This document shows, one piece after another, positions 35,467 to 48,152 of a stretch of DNA of 64,000 nt. The notes beneath the pieces were generated by a model. That model did no database searches. It saw only the letters and a program-made list of their open reading frames with translations, and was not told the DNA's origin. The translations under genes were made by a program, and so were the position numbers. The stretch's first letter is position 1. Each line of letters opens with the position of its first letter. Origin of the DNA: Neolentinus lepideus HHB14362 ss-1 (lineage: Eukaryota; Basidiomycota; Agaricomycetes; Gloeophyllales; Gloeophyllaceae); contig KV425604.1 of NCBI GenBank assembly GCA_001632425.1, positions 67,993 to 131,992 of the forward strand. Reading direction: 5' to 3'.

Positions 35467-37587
35467 TGTCTGAAGGCTCTCCGAGGCCAGTAGAGCTGGA
35501 CTGGCACCAGGAAATGCCTCATTCATCGTAAGTAATACCAGTGTTCATATGTGCCACTTTGACTGAACAAGCCAAGGTCGCAGGCATCCCATCGCAATCG
35601 CACGCTTGTGATCAAACGCAGCGACGGAGAGCCCCTTACTCGTGCCGATATTCAACACGACCTTCTGTTCCATATATTTCACGACCAGAGTGCTGTATTT
35701 ACGGATCCTTACCGCACACTGCATGGCCATCCCCCCGGCACCAAAGTTACATTTCGGGACTTATACTTGAACACATTGCTGCAGTCTCCGCGCTGCTCGA
35801 AGGGTCTGAGGGAGAAGATACTCGAACTCCCACAGTTTGGGTCCGACTTTGCAAAGATTGCCTTGCTCGCGAATGTAGGGAGAATAAACACGACTATGGC
35901 TTGTGAGTGATTGCACCTTGTTTGAACCTTGTATATGATCGTGTTACGGCACCATCAACTCGCTTTTTCCTCGGTGATTGTGACCTGCATCTGTAATGTC
36001 ATGGTTTCGACGGTCTGATATGCCATTGGTCGTCCCGTGCCATATCGAAGCGCCCCCTCTCCTTTATCTCCGCTCATAGCATGCGCAACTCTGCTAAAGG
36101 CTCTGTGCTTCTTAGTTTTCCCAGAACTCCGAACCAATCTCAGGACATATCATCCCATTCCGTCATTACAAAAGACCGATGGTAATCTACAAGATGCTCC
36201 TCGGATCAAGAACATCTTGAAATCATGTCTGTTACCTGGGGAACTCAGTGGACAAGCCACGCCCCTAGACATCGTTACCCGTGCCGTCAGCTCTTTTTTC
36301 CCGATCAGAATCACTCGAGGCACTGACGTTGAATTCTAGCGGTCTGGTCAAATTCCACCGACGACCGTGGCCAACCTCGTCTTCGCGATGGCTAATCATG
36401 CACTAGTCAGTCAATCGTCACCTTCTCTTCTAGCACGTCTCACACATCCATCTGCTATACACACAGCCAATGGGCCGGACTCACTTCCCCCGGGGCTCTT
36501 CTCTCGACTTCCTTGATCTATTCACAAACGCAACTCTCACCTCCGCCTCAAGAGCGCGGGTATTCCTCTGGCTCTGTTACTACCACCTCGAGGAGCATAC
36601 TATCTCGAACCCCTTCGCCGACGAGTACGCCAACGAAAATCCCGGCAAGGCTCCCATACTCGAGGTCCTTCCGATAGATCAGGACAGTGCTGAGAACATC
36701 GACCCGCAGGAAGAGATCGAGTGGGGGGATCGGATGCGTGAGCAGCGAAAGCTCTTCGTGATCAAGCACGCTATTGGTATGGATAAGGAGACCAGGGACG
36801 CGGCTGAGGAGCAAGTGAGAAGGGCGAGTACAAATTCGAGTGGACGAGGCAAAGGCCGGCGGACGACCAAGAAATCGATCAGACGAAGCGTATCTCCGGC
36901 AGAGACTGATTTCACTACCGTAACAAGCGTTCCGGAAGGTATATATAACTCTCGCGCTCTAGTCGTGGTTGTGCTTAACCTGAGTCCGCAGGAATGGAGA
37001 TTCCGGCTTCGGTCATCGTGGACCGTGATGACCATCGGACAGGACCGAGCAGAACATCGTCGTCTTCAGATACGTCTCACCGGCTCGTACCGGTTGATTG
37101 GCAGAGCGCTCAAACGCACGCCCAAGCGGTTGCTCCTGCCCATCAGCAGCAAACCAGGGATAGACCTGATGATGGCCCTAGCGCACCGAGTGCGCGGCCT
37201 GCGAAGCGTCGTAAAATACCGCCATCCGTGCCCGCCATCCCGCCGATGATAATCTACCATAGAACAATGTTAGAGCGTGAGTATACCTTGCAGTTTTATC
37301 AGATAGGATTGTTGATGTTGTCACACACAGACGCTTGGCATACTGTGTGTTCCACAGACCCGGCGTTAGACTCTGACGACGAGGCGGTTGCGGACGAGCA
37401 CGTTAGACTTGATTGTGGTGAGTGGTAGTGTTAGTGCGGCCTATGTTTCCGCTTATCACCCAGCGCAGTGCGACGGTTGCATGTCCTCAACCGCCTCAGA
37501 GGCAAGGATCCCACACCTGAGCCAAACGACAGGCCAAGTCCCACTATACCCCCCGCGATGAGGTCGGGCGTCACGCTACAGCCTTGA
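35467..37587 (+). CDS. INO80 complex subunit Ies1-like, paralog B
   Basis: Second Ies1-like gene in the window. Start MSEGSPRPVELDWHQEMPHS; after the first intron comes LVIKRSDGEPLTRADIQHDL, then LLANVGRINTTMAFFPELRT, PIPSLQKTDGNLQDAPRIKN and, from a short exon near 36.34-36.41 kb, SGQIPPTTVANLVFAMANHA. These are followed by SSLDFLDLFTNATLTSASRA, the acidic NIDPQEEIEWGDRMREQRK and a basic KGRRTTKKSIRRSVSP. The disordered region MEIPASVIVDRDDH starts at 36994. Exons for HAWHTVCSTDPALDSDDEAV and RRLHVLNRLRGKDPTPEPN close the gene at 37587. Every block has a counterpart in the gene at 16.8-18.6 kb, but sequence identity is moderate, so the duplication is old. Probable nuclear chromatin-remodelling subunit. 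Confidence 0.72.
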
Positions 37588-38072
37588 CCCATCCCGCGTT
37601 TATGATACCACGTTCCCTTCCTCGTGTCCAGTAAATTATCGCTGTGCTTTCGTCTATGCACCTTCTTATAGCATTAGCATCGTCTATCGATGTATTATAC
37701 ATTCCCTTCCTTGTACATTACACACGCTGCGCTGCTGTTCCGTCGTGCTTTCCTATACTAATTGGGCTGTGGGGGTGTCAAGAACTATCTTTGCATTAGA
37801 GACTTCTGCTTCAGCATATCAGGCCGGGGCTAACGTACAAACAATGCGACCGGCATCGCACGCCCATACCGATGATGAGACAAGGGAACCGTGAGGATGA
37901 TGGTGTACCTACATAATCGGATAAAGAGGTAGAAAAGGGTGAAACAGATTGAGGCAGAGATCCAGACTGGTTATCTAATCCATAGGTAATAAAATACATC
38001 AAATCCCAGAGGCCGCCCAAACCAGATGTCCCGCGGCGGCGCATAGAGTACAATGAGGAAGTCATAGGCTGG
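37588..38072. other. Intergenic region between convergent genes (485 bp)
   Basis: 3' flanks of the second Ies1-like gene and of the MIT-domain gene. No coding or repeat signal was recognised. Confidence 0.5.
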
Positions 38073-41000
38073 CTACTCCGCGAGCCATTTCTCACATTTC
38101 TTCGCATATTTATCAAGGAGGAGTGAGAGATCCCTGATCACGAACGTCAAAACGACCCGCGCAAAGAAGTCCGACGCATGTTTCAACTTGACATCCAAGC
38201 CGCCCCGTATATTCGCAGGCAAAGCCGCATATGTTGGAGCAACTGGCACCGAAGAGATGGCCTTCGTATGCTCATCCAGTAACTGAGCTTGCTGAAAAAG
38301 CCGGCATAAACCTTGGGTATAGGCAGTGGGTGAATCAAGGCTAGATAGATAAAGATTTCCATAAGGATCTAGCACCCGGTCCGATTTTGAGATTAAACGC
38401 ACTTTTTACCGGCGGTAAACTTGTCAAATTGCCGGGTTAACTTGCCTCCCCATGATGTCACCTACGGTTAATCCAGATTCAGTTTACCAAGCGCTCGTAT
38501 GCTGGCCAAGGGACTTGGTCAGCGAAAGCAAATTGCACGTACGCCGCTCTTTTTCTGCAACGCAAAGCCTTCACCGACACCCAGCTTCTTCCCAAAGTTG
38601 GCGACCACACTATCGCACACACTAGAGAATTCTTCCAACTTGGCCGACCATGCCTCGCCTTCCTTGCGACCTACACTGCCGATGCCCAAGCCCATACCGC
38701 TGCTGACATTTCCTGCCCCAAATACCTCTGCACTGCACTTCTCGACGTCCTCGAGCACAGAGCAAAGAACTTCAACTACCCGCACCTTCTCAGCCAAATT
38801 TGTCAGCTTGACACCGCCTTGCGTCCAGACCTCGTGCGGCACATGTAAGCGTCTTGTAATGTACCCTCCACTCTTCGATGTCATCGTGTGGCGGATGAGA
38901 TTCATGAGATGGTAAGGTTTCCGAAGCGCATCGTTTGGTGGTGCCGGCGGCAAAGGGGATGTTGGTGTCGTCGGTAAGTTCGCATGGGGTATCGGTGGTG
39001 GGGGAACAAGGGATAAAGCAGATGGCGGATATGTCGCAGACGCTAAGGGCGGCGATGACAGGTTGGTGTTGACGGAAAGGGGATTTAGCCTGGAAGGGAT
39101 AGAGACCTTTCTAAGAGCGCCATTTGTCCCCGCGAGACCCGCAGTTGCAGGCATAGGCGGGTGTTGCGAGGTATAGTCAATGACTTGTCCACCTACCAGT
39201 GACGGTCTCCGGCCGGGTTGTGATGATGATCTGGACCTGCCGACTATGCCAAGACTCGCTGCCGTACTCGCAGGAAATCTAGACATCGCGCTTGGAGGTG
39301 CGTTCAGTGCCGTTCCAGGTGGTGGAGGTATTACCGGCGATTCTGCAGCGGAAGGTGGCGCAGACGTCTTGGACCTGCGCTGCGATATCGTACCCATAGT
39401 AGTCGACGGATTGATGAGAGGCTGCATCGACGAAGAAGTCGACCCAGACGCGTCTGACGCGACTGACAGATTCGATCCAATTCTCCCCAAGGGAGTCGGC
39501 GTCGGCACTGACATGTCCGATTGGATCGACAAGCTCGATCCGGCTCGCGACTTGTTGAACATTGGTGAGTGCGGTGAGTTGGGCTCCGTGACTGTACCAT
39601 AGCGAGGAGTGACGGGCGAGCCATTCTGCGACGGCGTGGGCAGTGGAGGTAGAGGATGCGAGTCTCGGTCCCGAGTGACGGGTTGTGAACCAGCTCGCAA
39701 CCGACCCTCGATGGTCTGCTGCTGACTCTCCTCACTGACTGGAATCAATCTACCCGAAGGAGTCCGTCTATGAGTGATAGAGCTGCCGCGCGGTCGTACT
39801 ATGTCTAAATGTTTATTGTATAACGCCGCGTTGCCGTCAGGTTCTGTCGCGAGGTCAATCGGAGCAGGTGGTGGGGATTGAATTGGTGGAGGGGCGGGTG
39901 GCGGTAGTGTAGATGATGCGCGTGGACGACCTGGGATTGGTGCAGCTGGAGTAGGACGAGGAGGAGGTAAGTTGGGAGATCGGGAGATATTGATGGAAGG
40001 TGCCACAGGTGTTATAGAGGGGTAAGAATTTGCTACAGGATGTGCGGATGCGTACGGGTGAGAGGAAGCCGCGTTTATTTTTATCGAAGATGGATACTCA
40101 GGATCAGTAGGTGAAGCTTCAAACGTGAATATGGCGGCTCCAATGGCTTCCACTCCATCCGCTATATCACCAATATTACCATTGATACCATAATCAGGAG
40201 TTGCGAATTCGACACTCCGAGGGTCGCCTGCCGCTGAGGATAGTGTCTGAGGATCCCGCTCAGAGGAATCGGACGATGGCGAATGCGAGTCGGGTGATGG
40301 TGGTTGCGTTGAGCCCGCAGATGTCGACGGCGAAACAGACGTGTACAGGAACTCCGGGGACTGGGACGGTGCGGGCATATTGTATATAAGGCTAAGAATG
40401 TTCATCCGGTCGGCATACGTATCGTGCTATACGACAGTCGACAGCAGCGCGGGTTCAGCGCTTGCGCCCCCTAATAATAGTTCAAGAAACTCACAATTGA
40501 TTTCAGTCGACGCACTTCCTCTTCTTGCGCGACCACACTTCTCCGCCGACCGTTCCTCCTCCTATGCGACTCCGTGCTGTCTTCGCCTCTCATGACCCGT
40601 CCCATCACCTCCTGAAGTAAGGCAACACTCCTCCCATATGCAACTATTGCGCCGTAAGGATCATCATTTGATGAATCCAGTCTCACAGCTTCTCGCGCCA
40701 ACTCGAGAGCTTTCGTAAGTGCTCGCCGCGAGGAAGGTCGGTTGTTAGTTCCACCGGACGACTCTGGTGGTCTGAGTAGAGAAGGATCTGGTAGCGCACC
40801 CTCTCGATGTCGAACTGACAGAGTCGAACGTAGCATGGAAGGGGGTGGAGAATCTGAGAGGTTGTCTGCTGTAGAATTTGAGGTAGTACTGAAGGTGGAC
40901 ATTTGAGAGGTGTTCGAAGACGAGCGATGCCGTGCTTGAGAGAACGCTGCCACAGCAGCTAACCCTGCAGATGCGTGAGGACGCGCATAGGGGTCATTAG

Positions 41001-41265
41001 GTTCCCCATTGCGTCCAGAAGTAGAAGCCTCCGCCTGAGAGTAGGACTCTTTATCGTGCTCGTCGTAGTTCGGCATTTGAAGTACCGGCACGCTTGGGAT
41101 AGGCTGCGATGGTGGCGGCAATGCAGGGGGAGCGTGGACGATAGACGAGCGCCGGCGCTGCGCGGTAGATTTCGGCGTAAACGACGAAGACGCGCTGTTT
41201 CCGGAGATCCATTCGCGCTCAGGACGCACAGCAGTAGAATGTCTGTCCTCCCAGTCGAGCTCCAT
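38073..41265 (-). CDS. MIT-domain protein, large and mostly disordered
   Basis: Four exons, 41265..40495, 40426..38543, 38461..38403 and 38340..38073, total 2982 bp in frame (993 residues). A microtubule-interacting-and-transport helical bundle spans roughly residues 185-275. It begins KALELAREAVRLDSSNDDPY and GAIVAYGRSVALLQEVMGRV, and its third helix forms across intron 1: EEVRRLKSI then HDTYADRMNILSLIYN. MIT domains usually bind ESCRT-III tails, suggesting an endosomal or membrane-remodelling role. The middle is proline/serine-rich and disordered (PPPAPPPIQSPPPAPIDLA). The C-terminal 250 residues are conserved-looking and helical: LRKPYHLMNLIRHTMTSKSG, YITRRLHVPHEVWTQGGVKL, AYTQGLCRLFQQAQLLDEH. 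It resembles fungal MIT proteins of undefined function. Confidence 0.83.
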
Positions 41266-42340
41266 GACTTCCTTTTCACAGCAACGAAGTGGTGGACAGA
41301 TGTAAAGACAATAGAGCGAGAGGTGCTCGGTTCGCTATGTCTGCAATGTTCCGAATATGTCGTTCCCCTTGTCTCACAGCCGACTTCTGCAGACCGCGTC
41401 ACCCTTGTCGTAGACCACCACACAAGAGTACTAACCAAGCCCAAAAAGAGTGGCGGACGGTCGACGATACAGACTCCTGGCGTAATGATCGTTGGAGGAT
41501 GCTGTTCAGTTGTAGTGCCTAATATGGCAGGCCACCGCGACAGACGTAGCTAGAAGCAAGCAGGGGGCAATAAGCAAGTCCCTACCGCACTCCTGGCCTC
41601 CAACGGATGTCAGGGTAGGGCGCTGGACGACGTGGACGTGGGCGGGGCGACCGGGAACAGAAGTACGGGCAGAAATTACGGGCGAGAGCCTGCGAAGGCA
41701 ACGGTACGTTCCTCGTGGGTAAACGGAGGATGCAGCTTCTAGCCAAGGCTCGGAACGGCCACAGGACTGCAAAACAATTCCAGCATACACCTTCTGTCCA
41801 AGTTATCCGACGCTTTGGCACCCGCACTGCTTCCAAACGACTGTCATAAAAATCGAGGCGAAACCGACTATTTTTTTGTTTTAACTTTGGGAAGCCCAAA
41901 ATGAAGCGCTTAATCATAGTTGTAATTGCAATCCCAATCTAGTAGCGAGGACTTGTACAACTTCCGAGTCCAACAGCAAAAGCGATCATCATCTTGCCAT
42001 GTTACCTCACTTGATCACATCACACAATCTTCTGATGCTTGCGGAATGCATCCGCAAGGTACGGAAGTATTAAACGACAACAGTGCAATTAAGCTAGACA
42101 AGGTAGATAGTACGTTTGAAGGAATGGACACAGCTTGGCGTAGAGAAGTCCCTATTGGTAGCAAGAATTATAAACATCAGTCGCGTCGAGAAGTCAAAGA
42201 GACTACCCCGGGCAGACCGTCCAAATGCTAGGGAATGGTAAACCAGCGATGCGATCGGACATGGCAAAGCCGCAACATTTTCAAGACCTGAGTGGGTATA
42301 TACCGCGCACGCATCATCCCGGAACAGAGACCCTTTACGA
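41266..42340. other. Intergenic region (1.1 kb), no gene recognised
   Basis: Promoter of the MIT-domain gene and 3' flank of the septin gene, both on the minus strand. The longest open frames (41582-41917 minus, 41926-42231 plus) lack motifs and conserved-looking composition. The plus-strand one (MQSQSSSEDLYNF) could be a small species-specific gene but I cannot support it. Confidence 0.5.
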
Positions 42341-43976
42341 TCAATCCCTGGAGTCGTATGCAGGGTCGTACGATGAACCTTGGGCAGCAAGACGAGACTC
42401 GAGATTCCTACAAGCAATTGAGCGACTAGTGCGAAGGCAGGAAACTGAACCATACCTGAGCGACTCTTCCTTGGCCAAGAGCTCCTGCCTCTTCTCTTGG
42501 ATCTCTCTCTGGACCTTGAGCTCGATCTCCCGAAGCTGGATAAAGGAATGGATTAACCAGCCAAATACTAAAGAATCAGATAATACTAACCTTCTCCTCC
42601 TCTCTGCGGAGCTGCTCTTCCTTGAGGCGCACACTCTGGGTCGCAAGCTCCTCTGGGAGTATCGACTGCTCGCTACAGTAACAACACGATCAGTGAAACG
42701 GTGAGTGACGCCACAATAACATAGTACACACTGGCCATCGGGGTGGACAGTCCTGGAGAGCTTCTCGGTACGGTAGGTCTCGTAAAGAACGTCGTGGGTC
42801 AGGGACTTCAAGTCCGTCAGGTGGGTACTAAGTAAAGCACGACGCAGCACGCTGAAGTCAGAGTGCTTAGGGTTGTCGACCTCGGCGACACCCCATGGGT
42901 AGATCCTGGCACGGATAGGTTGTCCATCGATATCCAATTCCTCCTCGGAACCGACGATGGCGAAAGGTAGCATTCCCTACGTAGTGATGGTCAAATACGA
43001 AGAATAAACTCGAAGTCGGTAGCGTACCCTGAGCTCGCTATTGTCTTGGATCGTGTCTTCGTCATCTTCTTCAACATCGTAAGGGAAATTGTAGATCGGG
43101 ATGTCGTAGTGCTCGATGTCCTCCATGATCTAAGCAGAATGTGACTACTAAGGCCAACTGGCATGTCATGCATAAGGTCCTCACCCTCTTCTTGAAGCCC
43201 TTGAGTTCGGAGGGCGTGAAAGAGTCAGCCTTGCCGATGACAGGAATGACATTCACTCGAGGAGACAGACGGCGCATCAGCTCAATATCCATTTCCCGCA
43301 GGCTGCAACGGCGAATCAATGTCGATGACCATGTATGAAAGATCAGCAACATACGCGTGGCCAGTAGGGGGGATGAAGTAGAGGAGAGCGTGGACACGGT
43401 TGTCTCTGAAGCGAGGGTTACGCTTGATCCGGGACTCCTCTGCCAAAATGTCGTCGTATTGACGCTCCAAGTAACCGACGATTTCTTGGAAACTGAACAC
43501 ACATTTCAACTAGACGCTCCAGTACGACTTTGAACATACGTACGCAAACTCATTGTCGATGTTGTCACCGAAACCAGGTGTGTCCACGATGGTGAGGGCA
43601 ATTCGCACACCATCTTCCTCGAGCTCTGTGGGGAAGTTCAGACCCTGTTCGTGGGCCGTTCCATAAGCACTCTAATGCTCACCAACATTCACCGGCTTGA
43701 TCTTGACACCCTCCTCAATATGTGCTCTCTCAGGGTCGTCGCAGATCTTGTGGGCCAGGACCTCAGACTCGCAAAGAGTGTTCACGAATGTCGTTCTCCC
43801 AGTACCGGATGCACCTGACGTACATATCGCACGCAAGAATCGACGAACGCGTCGTTACAGCTGTCAGTTACATTACAGCAGCCCAATCAATGCAGGGAGT
43901 GCTGACCGACAACCATGAGGGTGAACTGCACACCCTTCTTGACCTTGTTGCCTCTGCGTCTACCAGCGAAAGCCAT
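42341..43976 (-). CDS. CDC11: Septin, Cdc11 type
   Basis: GTPase-fold subunit of the hetero-oligomeric septin filaments at the septum and polarised cortex. About nine exons. Start MAFAGRRRGNKVKKGVQFTL; the G1 loop forms by splicing into VVGASGTGRTTFVNTLCESE. Arg replaces the usual P-loop Lys, as in Cdc11 septins. G3 is IVDTPGFGDNIDNEF and G4 is IPVIGKADSFTPSELKGF. Other family blocks: RIKRNPRFRDNRVHALLYFI, SLREMDIELMRRLSP (spliced as ALREMD...), IPIYNFPYDVEEDDED, and the septin unique element RIYPWGVAEVDNPKHSDFSV. A C-terminal coiled coil is built from short exons (VRLKEEQLRREEEK, then LREIELKVQREIQEKRQELL). The terminal exon ends SSYDPAYDSRD. It is divergent from MSH1 (260 bp between starts). 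Confidence 0.9.
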
Positions 43977-44236
43977 TTTGGAGAAAAGAGACTATGGAAG
44001 AGGAGAGAAAAGGGCGTCGTTGCTGCCAGCGACGACTCGATGGAAGCACCAATAAAGTTGAAGCCCGTGTCTTGAAACTCCGCTCATCTTATTACTCGCG
44101 CGTCCTTCCACCATTCAATTCCGTCCACTAGAACAGGAACAACATTACTATCATCTGCCACAACCATTTGAGCCGTCCAACACGCAACGCCGGGATTGAC
44201 ATAAGCCGCTCTCCTGTCATACGTATTCGTCGTCGT
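43977..44236. promoter_or_regulatory. Shared divergent promoter of the septin and MSH1
   Basis: Only 260 bp separate the two start codons, so both promoters lie here. No clear TATA box was seen on either strand, as is common for housekeeping genes. Confidence 0.5.
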
Positions 44237-47200
44237 ATGACAGGCTCGTGGAATGTCCGCAAACGCTTTCTGTGCATAGAATCTTGGAATCGAAACATCC
44301 TCTTGTCCTCGCGATCTTTCAGAGTCTTGTCTTACTGCCTGGATCAGCCTACTGAGACTAAGAAGCAAGTAGTCAAATCGCGAAAAAAGTTTAGTGATCT
44401 ACCGAAGTCATATGTACTCCCGAATGGCTCTCCTGCAGTCCCGTTAGGCGAATGGCGGGGTGGCTTAGAGACATTTCTGCACGCTAATAAGCCGATAACG
44501 CCGCAGCTGGATTGTACGCGCTTCAGGCCTTTCACTATAATATTTCTATCATTAATCTTGATTGCTATCCCAGCTGAACTGGATAGCGTATCCGATGAAC
44601 TCGCATCGGAAAATGTGACGGAAGGCCTCACCCGAACTCTACTAGATGAAGCAGCTACTGTTGCTGACCACGTACCTACCAGTATTAAGCCGAGGCGAGG
44701 CAGGCCGAAAAAGGCTCCTGACACTAATCTAGGTTTGCCGTATTTTTGGTGGCATGGGATATCTCGTAGTTAACTTTTGCATTCCTTCGAACAGGGGACA
44801 AATGTGGCATTAAAAGTAGCTCGGAAGGTCCTGCTGCGACTGTGTCGGAGCCGAGCACAAGACAAACTCTGATCAAGATTGAACAGACTCCAGTTGAAGT
44901 AGAACCAGAGACGACAACCCCTTCCAGCATAACGCCACGAACTCAGCTGGCCGTTGAAATCTTGGATAACTTGGTCAAGTTCCCTCACTGCATACTCCTT
45001 ACCCGGATTGGTCAATTTTATGAGGTCTGTCAATCTGCTGTCAATTTGGGTACTATTACGTACATCACTTACACATTTTCTAGTCATATTTTGACCAAGC
45101 AGCCGACGTTGCCCGACTATTGAATATCAAACTGACTACGCGAAACTGGGGAGGCCAACGTGTCCTCATGTGCGGATTCCCTCTTATGCATTTGGACAAA
45201 TATTTAAAGATATTGGTCCAACAAAAGAAATGCTTCGTTGCTCTATGCGAAGAATTTCCTCGCAACCCTGTTCTGGGAGCCAAGGGTGGTTTCGACAGAC
45301 GAGTTACTCGTGTTGTTACCCCTGGCACGCTCATTGACGAGCCTTTCCTAAATCCTTATGAGAACAACTACCTCTTGGCTATCAGTATTTCCGAAGGCGA
45401 CCCCGCATCTGCGGAACTTGGTTTAGCTTGGATAGATGTCTCCACGGGCGAATTCTTCACCAATGCTTCAAGTTCGGACATTCTACGAGATGATCTCGCT
45501 CGGATTGGCCCTCGAGAGATTGTCCTGGATTCGAGAATAAATCTCGAGCACCCTATGCGTCAAATACTGACTGACGAAGGCTACTTTGTAACTCACGTCA
45601 AGCCTGCGACGACCACAGATTCTGCACCAATCCAGGTCACAAATGTGGACAATGTGACTGATGTCGACTCTCCTTCACGTAACGATGGCTCATTACTGAC
45701 TGCCCACGAAGGTGCTGCTGTCGCCTTACTCACCACATATATGCAAGCGAACCTACTGGAGCATATGCCTTCCCTTCTGCAGCCAAACAGAATTAACTCT
45801 GAGAGTCGGATGCAGATCGATGCGCATACAGTCAAGGCACTTGAGATACGAGAAGGTATGCGCGAAGGCGGCACTACCGGGAGTTTGCTCAGCATCGTCA
45901 AGCGCACTGTGACTAATGGGGGCACACGTCTATTAGCAAGATGGCTATGTGAGACAGGTCATCCCCGATTGAGAAGCACTGCTGATCGTTTCAGGTTCCC
46001 CCAGTACTTCTCTCAAGGAGATACAAGCTCGGCAGTCCCTTGTAGCGTTCTTCCACAGCAGACCAAGCCTTCGCGAGGATCTTACAGTCCTCTTGAATGA
46101 CATTGAAGATACTACTCGCATAGTGCAGAGATTTTTGTCGGGACGCGGTGATGTCAGCGATCTCACGAGCGTTAGCTCGACCGTATCTACTTGGACTTCG
46201 ACTATCCAGCGCATGAACTTAGAGAGGAAGATGGAAGAAACAGAACGACGTTCCTTCAATAAAGAGGAATGGGCTAGCGTCGATCTTTTACTATCTCAGA
46301 TGCATGACCTCCAACATTTGGCCGACCGTATCACGAGTGCAATGCTGTCCACGAGAGCCACCCATAACGAACCTGAAGAGAGCGAATGCAGTCCTGAAGA
46401 TGCTGTGGATCAAGCTTCGACCAATACATTCATCGAGTTCAGACACGGTATAAGTTCCAAGTGGTCCATCCATCCAGAGTATGAATCCAATCATGTCATT
46501 TTACCTGCCTAACAAGTGGACATCCGCCAGATACTCTGACTCTCTGCGACTGCTTCATCAGAAGTTTCGAGACTGTCTAAGACGTAGAGATGAGTTTGAA
46601 GAGGAGCTTCGAAGAACCTACGGTATCTAAATCCACCGAGTCTCCTCGTGAAGCCGATTGCTGATTGCCCCCTTCTAGATGCCCCATCTCTAACTCTGCG
46701 ATCTTCTCCAGCGCAAGGCATGCATGTGCATCTCGCTCGCAAGCGAGAACAAGGGAAAATCGGAGATAACTCCGTTCTTGTCCCTATGTCGGAGAGTGGC
46801 TCAACTAAGACCTACTTTCTTCAGGTACCACAGAGAGTTTCCCGGGTTTCTAAATGCTGATAGTGTTGCAGGAATGGTCTCTCCTTGGAGCAGAGATCCT
46901 GGAGACTATTGGTGCGCTTCAAGCTGCAGAAAAAGAAGCGTTCGAGGGGCTGCGTAATGAGGTTGGTTCTGTTGTCTTGAATGTTTCCCTACTGACATTG
47001 CAACACGATCTTTTAGATCATTTCTTACTCCACAGCTCTGCGAAGAAATGCCCGCGTGGTCGACGAGCTCGATGCAACTCTCGGCTTTGCTACACTAGCT
47101 GCCGAGCTGAATTTCGTGCGACCAACGGTAACTAAGGAGTAAGCTGTCTGGTAACCCGGCCATCCGTGTTTAATTGTTTCCATGCAGGCCGGTGTATTCC

Positions 47201-48074
47201 GTAGTGAATGGTCGCCACCCTACCGTTGAGCTTGGGCTCCTCACATCAGGACGTGTTTTCACCCCGAACTCTGTTCAAATTGACCCAGCCTCACGGCTTC
47301 AGATCATTACAGGTCCCAACATGGCCGGCAAATCTACCTTGCTTCGTCAGACTGCTCTTATCACCATTTTAGCGCAGACCGGATCATTTGTACCTGCCGA
47401 TAGTGCCACGATCGGGATAGTCGACAGACTCTTTTCCAGAGTCGGAGCTAAAGACGACTTGTTCAGGGATCGGAGTACCTTCATGGTTGAGATGCTGGAG
47501 GCGTCTGACATAATGCGGCGAGCAACTTCCAAGAGCATGGTGGGTCTGGCACTGTAATGTTGCGTAAAGACCGAGCGCTCAATATAGTGCAGGTTATCAT
47601 GGACGAAGTTGGCAGAGGAACGACTGTCAAAGACGGTCTGGCCATCGCCTTCGGCACTATATGCCACCTATACTTCCAGAACCGTTGCAGAGCATTGTTC
47701 GCTACTCATTTCCACGAGCTAGCGGATATGCTTGGTTACTCCGAAGATCATACCGGAAGCGGCGTCTTCAATAACGTTGCGTTCTTCTGTACAGACGTGG
47801 ATGAGACAGAAGTCAGTCTCTTGTCCTCTACATAGATTGTTGCTGATTTTGCGAACAGGACGGGCACTTTGCATACTCACACCGCTTGAGACCTGGTGTC
47901 AACCGCGATAGTCATGGTCTGAAGGTGGCGCAGTTGGCAGGGATGCCGGATTTCGCATTTGGAGTAGCAAAGGAAGCCCTTGCTCGACTCAGGACAGGCC
48001 AGAATGTCATGAGTCCGACAGAGTTGACAGTCATGGGACAAGCACTTGCATCCGACATGAAGTTCTTGTCTTAA
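44237..48074 (+). CDS. MSH1: Mitochondrial MutS homolog Msh1
   Basis: DNA mismatch-recognition ATPase that maintains mitochondrial DNA. About eleven exons. A basic, Ser-rich N-terminus ([20 protein letters not shown]) looks like a mitochondrial presequence. MutS domain I includes [15 protein letters not shown] spliced to [20 protein letters not shown]. Connector: [20 protein letters not shown]. Core: [20 protein letters not shown] and [27 protein letters not shown]...GCCAG intron in the lever region restores [18 protein letters not shown]. The ATPase domain has Walker [21 protein letters not shown], the signature [19 protein letters not shown], Walker [12 protein letters not shown] (formed by splicing) and [12 protein letters not shown]. 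The C-terminus ends [10 protein letters not shown]. No lesion was found. An in-frame ATG at 44168 is an alternative start. Confidence 0.92.
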
Positions 48075-48152
48075 GTCGCAGCCCTCCAATGCGGAATCTA
48101 AAGAAAAGTATATAGGCTACATAATAAATCCTTCCAATAGATACACGCTATC

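Noticed and set aside
41582..42231. Open frames of about 100 codons between the MIT-domain and septin genes
   Set aside because: They overlap in conflicting frames, lack motifs, and neither extends by plausible splicing.
43720..43800. Septin P-loop Lys replaced by Arg taken as a loss of GTP binding
   Set aside because: Arg at this place (GxxGxGRT) is the normal state in Cdc11-type septins, so it supports the subtype and is not a defect.
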